A DNA stretch of 5,442 nucleotides, taken from Actinomycetes bacterium. GTDB lineage: Bacteria > Actinomycetota > Aquicultoria > CAJVYJ01 > JAUVQD01. Each line of letters opens with the position of its first letter. Position 1 is the stretch's first letter. This document shows positions 1-5,442 of this stretch, in pieces. The position numbers and the translations under genes are program-made. The stretch covers positions 1 through 5,442 of the forward strand of contig JAUWIO010000076.1 of assembly GCA_030605305.1 (NCBI GenBank), read 5' to 3'. The notes below the pieces were generated by a model. It did no database searches. It was given only the letters and a program-made list of their open reading frames with translations, and was not told the DNA's origin.

Positions 1-1
1 G

Positions 2-565
2 ACGCCCGCGGCTAAAAAAACGCGCCCGCGCCAGGCAGCGAAACCAATAGCAAAACCCCTTGACCCACAAGCCCTGAAGGCAGCCGCTGAGGCGCTGCTC
101 GAGGTCGGTCAGCCGAGCCTGGCGGCCGACAAAGTCTGTGCCATTCTCAAGGATGATCCCAAGAATGGGGCGGCCTTATTGCTGATGGCGCGAGTCGAGG
201 TGGCCCGGGGCGATCTTGACGGGGCCGACCAGTACGCAGAAAAGGCGATCGCCCTCGACAAGCTCAATGCTTTTGCGTACTACCTTCAGTCGGCAATCCG
301 CCAGAGCCTTGGCAAAAACCGCGAAGCCGTCGAATCCCTAAAGAAAACCGTCTACCTTAAGCCCGGCTTCATTGCTGCCCATTTCAGCTTGGCTTGCCTA
401 AATAAAGAGCTAGGCCACGGCAAACTAGCAAGAAAGTCCTGGCGGAACGTTCTAAGGCTAATGATTGGCCGGGGAATGGACGAAATAGTACCCGAGACTA
501 ATGGAGTCACGTACGGCACGATAAAGGAAATCGTGGAATCAAGTCTGAAACAGGAGACTGAGTGA
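2..565 (+). CDS. cheR: C-terminal TPR part of a probable CheR-type methyltransferase (5' end outside window)
   Basis: The reading frame is open from the first bases and ends at TGA 563-565, so this is the last 187 codons of a longer gene; the internal ATG at 179 lies inside a TPR and is not a natural start. The fragment opens with a Lys/Ala/Pro-rich linker (about residues 1-20). Four consecutive 34-residue TPR-like units follow, starting near DPQALKAAAE, GAALLLMARV, AFAYYLQSAI and IAAHFSLACL. The last runs into LARKSWRNVLRLM, and a tail reads GVTYGTIKEIVE. This ending is what I know from CheR proteins with C-terminal TPRs (WspC and FrzF type), which methylate receptor glutamates using S-adenosylmethionine. 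The methyltransferase domain itself is not in the window, so its identity rests on the tail and on the adjacent cheW, cheA and cheB. Alternative: a separate TPR scaffold protein. An A7 run lies in the linker at 14-20. Confidence 0.72.
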   Translation, partial: TPAAKKTRPRQAAKPIAKPLDPQALKAAAEALLEVGQPSLAADKVCAILKDDPKNGAALLLMARVEVARGDLDGADQYAEKAIALDKLNAFAYYLQSAIRQSLGKNREAVESLKKTVYLKPGFIAAHFSLACLNKELGHGKLARKSWRNVLRLMIGRGMDEIVPETNGVTYGTIKEIVESSLKQETE

Positions 566-566
566 T

Positions 567-1151
567 ATGGGAACGACTAACGGAAAAGATCTCAACCTGA
601 GCCTGATCAACCGGCTCGTTGACATTCGCCTGTCAGAGGCCCAGATCAAGGAAGTGCTCGATATCAGGGCGACAAACTTGGCGCAGGCCCCAAGCGAAGA
701 GCTTGAAGAGTCAGCGACCAGCCAGTACGTCTCTTTCAGGCTTGCGCAAGAGCGCTACGCGCTCGAAGTGCATCTGGTCGAAGAGATCCAGCCGATCAAG
801 GAATTGACCCGGATCCCGTGTACCCCCGCCTTCGTCTTCGGCGCAGTCAATGTCCGCGGCTGCATCCTGCCGGTCATCGACATAAAGAGCTTTTTTGGCC
901 TGACACCAAGCAAACTGACCCCGGCGAGCAAGATCATTGTCGTTGAAACCGATGAGCTGCAGCTCGGAGTCATTGCCGATCAGGTCGATGAAGTGATGGA
1001 CATCCGGGTTCACGAGATCAAGACGCAGATAGAAACCTTATCTGGTAGTTCTGAGGCGTTCATCAGGGGTGTCACCGACGACGCGGTCATCATCTTGGAC
1101 ATGGCCGGACTCGCTCAAGACAAGCGGATGATAATCCACGAGGATGTGTAG
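567..1151 (+). CDS. cheW: CheW chemotaxis coupling protein with N-terminal extension
   Basis: This 194-residue cytoplasmic adaptor should link receptor tips to the P5 domain of CheA. The CheW fold spans about residues 52-190, starting at QYVSFRLAQERYALEV. It contains the conserved stretch NVRGCILPVIDI, with Arg97-Gly98 at the place of the highly conserved Arg-Gly of CheW, then IIVVETDELQLGVIADQVDEV and the last strand AVIILDMAGL. Residues 1-50 form an extension with a predicted helix (SEAQIKEVLDIRATNLAQ). Similar 'LxxRAxxLA' helices precede the CheW fold in many CheW-like proteins of alternative chemosensory clusters. The ATG at 567 begins one base after the upstream TGA and has AGGAG at 552-556, ten bases ahead, inside the previous gene, which suggests translational coupling. 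The next gene starts nine bases after the stop. I see no defect in the protein. Confidence 0.94.
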   Translation: MGTTNGKDLNLSLINRLVDIRLSEAQIKEVLDIRATNLAQAPSEELEESATSQYVSFRLAQERYALEVHLVEEIQPIKELTRIPCTPAFVFGAVNVRGCILPVIDIKSFFGLTPSKLTPASKIIVVETDELQLGVIADQVDEVMDIRVHEIKTQIETLSGSSEAFIRGVTDDAVIILDMAGLAQDKRMIIHEDV

Positions 1152-1160
1152 GGAGCTAAA

Positions 1161-3440
1161 ATGCCGATATCTGATGAAAAAATAATGCAGCAGTTGATGT
1201 CGACCTTTAAAGCAGAGGCCGACGAGCATCTCGAAGCTCTCAATAAACACCTGCTTGACCTTGAAAAGAACTCGACGGGCGACCATAAGAGTATCCTCGA
1301 AGAGGTTTTTCGGGAAGCCCACAGCCTCAAGGGGGCGGCCCGATCCGTCGAGGCCGGCGCCATTGAAACGACCGCCCACGGGATTGAAACCGTCTTTGCC
1401 GCTGCTAAGCGTCGAGAGCTGGAACTGAAGCCAGTCCACTTCGACCTTCTCTATGAGGGGCTCGATTATATGAAAGCGGCCCTGGTGGCCCTGGCTGAAG
1501 GGGTGGATGCTCCAGATCACAGCGGGCTTCTGGCCCGCCTGGATCGCACGGCGCAACCCGCCGGCAGCTCTGTTGAAAAAACTGCCGCCCCGGCAAACAA
1601 ACCCGAGACAGCGGCGGGGCAGCCCAATGGCTCCAGCGACTCAACCACCGCGAGCCAAAAGACCAAAAAAAATAAGAGCAAGGGCATAGAGGAAACAGTT
1701 AGGGTCTCAACCCGCAAACTGGACGCGCTTATGACGCATGTCGAGGAACTGCTCGTCTCGAAGATTCGCACTGAGCAGCGCATTTCTGAGCTGAAGGACC
1801 TAAAGGGCGCTCTTCAAGAGTGGCAAAAATCGTGGTTCAAACACCGCGGCGCCTATGACAGTCTTCGGCGCCAGCCCCGCGATGAAATGGCTGAGCTCCT
1901 GTCTTTTCTTGGAGAAAATCAAGAAAACTTGAAACAACTGTGGTCAAACACTAATCACTTGCTCCAGGATTTCTCGAAAGACTCGATGCGCATGTCCCTG
2001 ATCACGGAGGACCTCCAGGAAGATATCCGCCGAGTCCGCATGCTCCCTGTCGCGTCTATCTTTGAAGGATACAAGCGCATGGTGCGCGACCTAGCCCGCG
2101 CCCAGAATAAACAGATCAACCTGCAACTAGCGGGGTCACAAACAGAGTTAGACAAAAAGCTCATCGAGGGGATCAAAGACCCTCTGATGCACATCATCCG
2201 AAACTCCATCGATCATGGGATCGAGGCCCCGGCTGTCAGAACCGCCGCCAAAAAGGCGGCGACAGGAACTATAAAGCTCTCGGCCGGGCAACATGGTAAT
2301 ACCATCAAGGTCGAGATCGAGGACGACGGAGCCGGACTCGATATCGACAAGATAAAAGCCGCCGCCGTGAATAAAGGGGTCATCTCCGAACAAGAGGCTG
2401 GGGCGCTGTCCGATGAAGATGCCCGACTCATGATCTTTCAGTCCGGCTTCTCCACCGCCGACAAGGTCACGAATGTCTCCGGGCGGGGCATTGGACTCGA
2501 CGTCGTCAAAACCAACATCGAGAAGCTCAACGGCCTGGTCCATGTGAGCGCAAGCCCAGGCGGCGGAACTCGTTTTACATTCAATCTACCGCTGCCGGTG
2601 GCGACCGCGAGAGTCTTGCTCATCGAGCCGGCGGGCGAAACCTATGCTATCCCCACGACCGCCGTCGAACGGATCATCCGCGTTGCCCACGATGAAATCT
2701 TCACGGTCGGCGACCAGAATGTCATCCGGGTCGCCGACCGCTCGATCTCGCTGGTAGGGGTGCGGGACGTCCTGGAGGTCCCTGATGATGGCGAGCTCCC
2801 GGCCCCAGGAAAACTCCCGGTCATCATCTTGGGCGCGGCTGAGAAACGCGTCGCCTTTGCGGTCGACTCACTACTTGGCGAAACCGAGATAGTCATCAAG
2901 TCGCTGGGCAAGATGATGTCCCGCGTGCGCAATGTCTCAGGGGCGACCATCTTGGGCAGCGGCCAGGTAGTCATGATCCTGAACGTGGGAGACATGATCA
3001 AGTCGGCTCGTCAGGCAAAACGCAGATCAGCCCCGGCGCCCAAAACTCCGACGCCCGACGTCTTGAACGAAAAGAAGGTCGTAGCCGTCCTGGTCGTCGA
3101 TGACTCAATCACGACCCGTATCATGGAGAAAAACATCCTAGAGTCAGCCGGGTACCAGGTGTCCTTGGCCAACGATGGCGTGGAAGCCCTGGAAACGCTT
3201 CGTCACAATCACTTCGATCTGGTTGTCTCTGATGTCGACATGCCGCGCATGAATGGTTTCGAGCTAACGGCCCACGTCAAGGAAAGTGAGGGATTACAGA
3301 ACTTGCCCGTAGTCCTGGTCACTGCCCTCGATTCGGCCGCCGATAAAGAGCGGGGACTTGAGTGTGGCGCTGACGCCTATATCGTCAAGCGTTCATTCGA
3401 TCAACAGAACCTCTTGGATACAATCGAGCAATTAGTCTAA
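1161..3440 (+). CDS. cheA: Hybrid chemotaxis histidine kinase CheA with C-terminal receiver (WspE/FrzE-like)
   Basis: This 759-residue cytoplasmic kinase autophosphorylates on histidine in response to receptors. P1/HPt covers about 1-108, with the phospho-acceptor His54 in REAHSLKGAAR. A linker rich in Ala, Pro, Ser, Thr and Lys (about 122-170) replaces the usual P2 domain. P3 runs about 180-300, ending near RRVRMLP; it is some 50 residues longer than the short enteric helical hairpin. P4 (about 305-478) has the N box with Asn348, Asp351 and His352 (IIRNSIDHGIE), the G1 motif DDGAG (388-392) and the G2 motif GRGIGLD (441-447). P5, CheW-like, covers about 481-614. A receiver covers about 641-759 with acidic pair Asp647/Asp648, phospho-acceptor Asp691 (SDVDMP) and Lys743 in VKRSF. 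All key catalytic residues are present. AGGGAG at 1150-1155, five bases before the ATG, supports the start. The fused receiver and lack of P2 match WspE and FrzE rather than enteric CheA; I cannot say which pathway it serves. Confidence 0.96.
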   Translation: MPISDEKIMQQLMSTFKAEADEHLEALNKHLLDLEKNSTGDHKSILEEVFREAHSLKGAARSVEAGAIETTAHGIETVFAAAKRRELELKPVHFDLLYEGLDYMKAALVALAEGVDAPDHSGLLARLDRTAQPAGSSVEKTAAPANKPETAAGQPNGSSDSTTASQKTKKNKSKGIEETVRVSTRKLDALMTHVEELLVSKIRTEQRISELKDLKGALQEWQKSWFKHRGAYDSLRRQPRDEMAELLSFLGENQENLKQLWSNTNHLLQDFSKDSMRMSLITEDLQEDIRRVRMLPVASIFEGYKRMVRDLARAQNKQINLQLAGSQTELDKKLIEGIKDPLMHIIRNSIDHGIEAPAVRTAAKKAATGTIKLSAGQHGNTIKVEIEDDGAGLDIDKIKAAAVNKGVISEQEAGALSDEDARLMIFQSGFSTADKVTNVSGRGIGLDVVKTNIEKLNGLVHVSASPGGGTRFTFNLPLPVATARVLLIEPAGETYAIPTTAVERIIRVAHDEIFTVGDQNVIRVADRSISLVGVRDVLEVPDDGELPAPGKLPVIILGAAEKRVAFAVDSLLGETEIVIKSLGKMMSRVRNVSGATILGSGQVVMILNVGDMIKSARQAKRRSAPAPKTPTPDVLNEKKVVAVLVVDDSITTRIMEKNILESAGYQVSLANDGVEALETLRHNHFDLVVSDVDMPRMNGFELTAHVKESEGLQNLPVVLVTALDSAADKERGLECGADAYIVKRSFDQQNLLDTIEQLV
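1665..1672 (+). other. A8 tract in the cheA P1-P3 linker, possible slippage site
   Basis: Eight adenines in a row lie in frame as AAA AAA AAT, encoding Lys-Lys-Asn, in the flexible linker after the HPt domain. The bases 1667-1673 read A AAA AAT, which fits the X XXY YYZ pattern of -1 frameshift sites. A -1 ribosomal slip, or an added A during transcription, brings TAA (1673-1675) into frame at once and would end the protein at about 171 residues. Loss of one A leads to TAG at 1687-1689. The tract is seen directly; slippage is only an inference, and a Lys-rich linker alone could explain it. Confidence 0.3.
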
Positions 3441-3501
3441 AAGGCCTACAGACCTGAGGCGCCTACCCCTGTACAATGGAACAGGTGCTTGCGGAGGAAA
3501 G
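3441..3501 (+). other. cheA-cheB intergenic gap with a strong RBS and a nine-codon mini-ORF
   Basis: This 61-base gap is the only break of any size between genes. It holds the 8-base perfect palindrome AGGCGCCT (3457-3464), which has no loop and is therefore unlikely to fold as a terminator; no T-run follows. TACAAT at 3472-3477 resembles a -10 box, but the positions 16-18 bases upstream hold no good -35 (at best CAGACC), so I do not call a promoter. ATG at 3476 opens a nine-codon reading frame (MEQVLAEER) whose TGA at 3503-3505 overlaps the cheB ATG at 3502. GGAGG at 3493-3497 is the cheB ribosome binding site, four bases before the ATG. Confidence 0.45.
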
Positions 3502-4560
3502 ATGATAAAAGTCTTAATAGCGGAAGACTCGGCGGTGATCGCCGGGCATTTAAAGAGTCTACTCGAAAGCGACCCCGAAATATCGGTGCTCGCGATCGCC
3601 AAGAATGGCATTGAAGCCGTAGCGATGGCCAAGAACTTACATCCCGACGTCATCACGATGGATCTCCTGATGCCAAAGATGGATGGAGTGGAGGCCACGC
3701 GATCTATCATGCGCGAGTCTCCGACCCGTATTGTCATCGTCACGGCCAGCACCGATCAAATCGAGAGCCGTCCGGCATTCGAGGCCCTCAAGGAAGGTGC
3801 TTTGACGGTTTTGGACAAGCCACGAGGCTATGGCCATCAGAACTACGAGCACATCAAAGCTAATCTGATTAAGACGATCAAGGTCATGTCCACAGTCAAA
3901 GTCGTGACCAGATGGCGCGAACGCCCCCCGGCAAGGCTGGCGACGACCCCTGTAACCATGGAGCCCCGCATCATCGCCATTGGCGCTTCAACAGGCGGAC
4001 CGGCGGCGTTAGGCCAGGTCCTGAAGGCACTTCCGCGTCTGCTGCCGGTCCCGGTCCTAGTCGTTCAACACATGACCGCCGGATTCGGGGCAGCTTTCGC
4101 CGGATGGCTCGGCCAGGAGTGCGAGATATCGATCAAGGTCGCGCACGACCACGAACGGGCTGAATCTGGTGTCGTGTATGTCGCGCCCGACGATCTTCAT
4201 CTCGGCATTTCGGCCAACGGCCGGATAGGCCTGACGGAATCCTACGCAAAGAAGACATATCACCGCCCGTCGATCAATCATCTATTCGAAACAGTCGCCC
4301 GCGGTTTTCGCGGCCAGGCGATAGGCGTGTTGCTAACCGGCATGGGTGAAGACGGAGCGACTGGAATGCTGGAGATCAAGAAGGCGGGCGGCAAAACCTA
4401 CTGCCAGGACGAAGCGTCATCGATCGTCTTTGGGATGCCAAAAGCGGCTATCGCACTCGGGGCCGCTGATAAGATATTGCCGATCGACAAGATCGGTCCG
4501 GCCCTGGTCGCAACGGTCGGCGCGCAAATGCAAAAACAAGGGGAGAAGATCAATGTCTAA
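3502..4560 (+). CDS. cheB: CheB protein-glutamate methylesterase/deamidase (chemoreceptor adaptation)
   Basis: This 352-residue enzyme removes methyl groups from receptor glutamates (and can deamidate glutamines), activated by phosphate from CheA. The N-terminal receiver (about 1-120) has acidic Glu8/Asp9, phospho-acceptor Asp54 (ITMDLLMP), Thr81 and Lys106 (VLDKP). A linker (about 121-153) joins it to the methylesterase domain (about 154-345). The catalytic triad is visible as Ser163 in GASTGGPAA, His190 in VVQHM and Asp284 in TGMGEDGATG, almost the same numbering as I recall for enteric CheB (Ser164, His190, Asp286). Length and domain order are normal for the family and no key residue is missing. 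GGAGG four bases before ATG 3502 is a strong ribosome binding site. With the putative CheR upstream it completes a methylation adaptation pair, which implies a methyl-accepting receptor encoded outside the window. Its last eight bases overlap the next gene. Confidence 0.97.
   Translation: MIKVLIAEDSAVIAGHLKSLLESDPEISVLAIAKNGIEAVAMAKNLHPDVITMDLLMPKMDGVEATRSIMRESPTRIVIVTASTDQIESRPAFEALKEGALTVLDKPRGYGHQNYEHIKANLIKTIKVMSTVKVVTRWRERPPARLATTPVTMEPRIIAIGASTGGPAALGQVLKALPRLLPVPVLVVQHMTAGFGAAFAGWLGQECEISIKVAHDHERAESGVVYVAPDDLHLGISANGRIGLTESYAKKTYHRPSINHLFETVARGFRGQAIGVLLTGMGEDGATGMLEIKKAGGKTYCQDEASSIVFGMPKAAIALGAADKILPIDKIGPALVATVGAQMQKQGEKINV
4538..4545 (+). promoter_or_regulatory. Ribosome binding site that fixes the start of the receiver-GAF gene
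   Basis: AAGGGGAG lies inside the end of cheB, seven bases before ATG 4553. The same frame is open further upstream to an ATG at 4346, but that would add 69 Arg/Ser-rich residues read from within the cheB catalytic domain and unrelated to any receiver. From 4553 the protein begins MSKRIMVAEDS, the normal start of a receiver domain. Confidence 0.8.
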
Positions 4561-5425
4561 GAGGATCATGGTAGCTGAAGACAGTCCGACACAGGCCCAG
4601 AGGGCCAAATTGATACTCGAGAGCGAGGGGTATGAAGTGCTGCTGGCTGAGGATGGGCAAATAGGACTGGAGACGGCACTAGCGGAGAAACCGGACCTGA
4701 TCGTATCCGACATCGTCATGCCGGAGATGGACGGATACGAAATGTGTCAAAAGCTAAAAGAGCACGAAGAGACCAAAGACATCCCGGTGGTCATGTTGAC
4801 CACAAAAGGCGATATCATGGACATCATCAAGGGCCTTGGCGTCGGGGCCGACAACTTTATCACCAAACCATACGAGGGCGCTTATCTGCTGAGCCGGATA
4901 GAAACGGTCTTTTCCAACCTGCAACTGCGCTCTGCGGGACAATTGCCCGAGGAGAACGAGCTGGCGAACTTCCAAGGCAAGGTCAGCTTGACGAACGACC
5001 GTTTTCAAATACTCTCACTCCTGTTGAGCACGGTCGGTGTCGTGATCCACTGCAACGTCATGGGCCTCTTTCTGCTCAGCCCGAGCGGCCGCCATAGTCT
5101 TTATCTCGTCTCCTTGCAGCCCCTCGGCCCTGAAGCGGGAACAGACTTGACGACCAAGGTCCTGGCGGCGGCAAATGTCTTGGACGGGGGCGAACTGACT
5201 GAGACCGACGTTCGGATCACCAAGATCGTCAAGGAAGAGATGCTTCCGGAGGATATGGCGTTATTCACTTCCTTTATAAGTGTCCCGCTCATCAATGATC
5301 GGGAAGTAATCGGGATCCTCACCACCGCCAACACAAAGGAAGATGCCTTTCAGCCAGATGACGTAAAACTGTTGTACCAGCTCGGCCTGGAGTCGGCGGG
5401 AGCATTCGACAGAATCGGCAGATAG
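4553..5425 (+). CDS. Response regulator with receiver and GAF-like domains, no effector domain
   Basis: From ATG 4553 the protein has 290 residues. The receiver (about 1-121) is intact: Glu9/Asp10, phospho-acceptor Asp53 (VSDIVMPEMDG), Thr83/Thr84 and Lys105. Its GADNFITKPY motif recalls receivers often found in multi-domain hybrid kinases. After a short helical linker comes a GAF-like domain (about 149-288), recognised from its second half: FISVPL (about 241-246), REVIGILTTAN, then AFQPDDVKLLYQL and a final Ala-rich helix. GAF domains bind small ligands such as cyclic nucleotides or support dimerisation; the ligand here cannot be read from the sequence. There is no DNA-binding, GGDEF, EAL, HD or kinase domain before TAG 5423-5425. 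The 8-base overlap with cheB suggests coupled translation and a role in the same pathway, probably as a phosphate acceptor from CheA (inference). Alternatively it is the input half of a two-gene kinase whose ATPase part lies downstream. Confidence 0.88.
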   Translation: MSKRIMVAEDSPTQAQRAKLILESEGYEVLLAEDGQIGLETALAEKPDLIVSDIVMPEMDGYEMCQKLKEHEETKDIPVVMLTTKGDIMDIIKGLGVGADNFITKPYEGAYLLSRIETVFSNLQLRSAGQLPEENELANFQGKVSLTNDRFQILSLLLSTVGVVIHCNVMGLFLLSPSGRHSLYLVSLQPLGPEAGTDLTTKVLAAANVLDGGELTETDVRITKIVKEEMLPEDMALFTSFISVPLINDREVIGILTTANTKEDAFQPDDVKLLYQLGLESAGAFDRIGR

Positions 5426-5442
5426 GGCTCTACCCCCCAAGA

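Noticed and set aside
14..20. A7 run in the linker before the TPRs as a second slippage site
   Set aside because: It is shorter, encodes Lys-Lys in a basic linker, and the upstream gene part needed to judge the product is missing.
1038..1556. 172-codon open frame on the - strand across the cheW-cheA junction
   Set aside because: It lies opposite well-recognised CheW and CheA P1 coding sequence, has no recognisable domain, and is best explained as an antisense shadow.
2148..2543. 131-codon open frame on the - strand inside cheA
   Set aside because: It is antisense to the conserved CheA ATPase domain and shows no family features.
3457..3464. Palindrome AGGCGCCT as terminator or operator
   Set aside because: It has no loop and no following T-run, so it is not a terminator; an 8-base palindrome alone does not support an operator.
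3472..3477. TACAAT as a -10 box for an internal cheB promoter
   Set aside because: No acceptable -35 lies 16-18 bases upstream, and a single hexamer match is weak evidence within an operon.
4346..4552. Upstream in-frame extension of the receiver-GAF gene
   Set aside because: It would read 69 Arg/Ser-rich residues from inside the cheB catalytic domain. ATG 4553 has AAGGGGAG seven bases upstream and begins a normal receiver.
4744..5097. 117-codon + strand frame within the receiver-GAF gene
   Set aside because: The translation is rich in Arg, Gly, His and Gln with no domain, typical of an out-of-frame reading of the real gene.

Overview
The window holds the middle and end of a tightly packed chemosensory (Che-type) signalling operon. 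Every gene is on the + strand, and coding sequence fills nearly the whole window. In order, it carries: the C-terminal part of a TPR-containing protein, very probably a CheR methyltransferase with a TPR tail; a CheW coupling protein; a hybrid CheA kinase with a fused C-terminal receiver; a CheB methylesterase; and a response regulator made of a receiver and a GAF domain. No RNA gene, mobile element, CRISPR array, terminator or convincing promoter is visible.

The DNA looks moderately GC-rich, with Shine-Dalgarno sites before every gene whose start is visible, so the host is a bacterium. A CheR with a TPR tail, a P2-less CheA with a fused receiver and an enlarged P3 region, plus CheB, resembles the Wsp and Frz type of 'alternative' chemosensory pathway more than the enteric flagellar operon. 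Such clusters are common in Proteobacteria, Myxococcota/Desulfobacterota and several uncultured phyla. The sequence does not let me name the organism.

Layout: 2-565, TPR tail of the putative CheR; 567-1151, CheW; 1161-3440, CheA-receiver; 3441-3501, the only real intergenic gap (61 bases); 3502-4560, CheB; 4553-5425, receiver-GAF protein, overlapping the end of cheB by 8 bases; 5426-5442, too short to interpret.

How the parts should work together (inference from family knowledge): a methyl-accepting receptor, not in this window, is linked by CheW to the CheA kinase. CheA autophosphorylates at His54 and passes phosphate to its own receiver (Asp691), to the CheB receiver (Asp54), and plausibly to the receiver-GAF protein (Asp53). 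CheR and CheB set receptor methylation and so adapt the signal. No CheY, GGDEF or DNA-binding output is encoded here, so the output is either the receiver-GAF protein or a gene outside the window.

The points most worth a second look are the receiver-GAF protein in the place of a usual output regulator, and an A8 tract in the CheA P1-P3 linker where a one-base slip would give a free-standing phosphotransfer domain.
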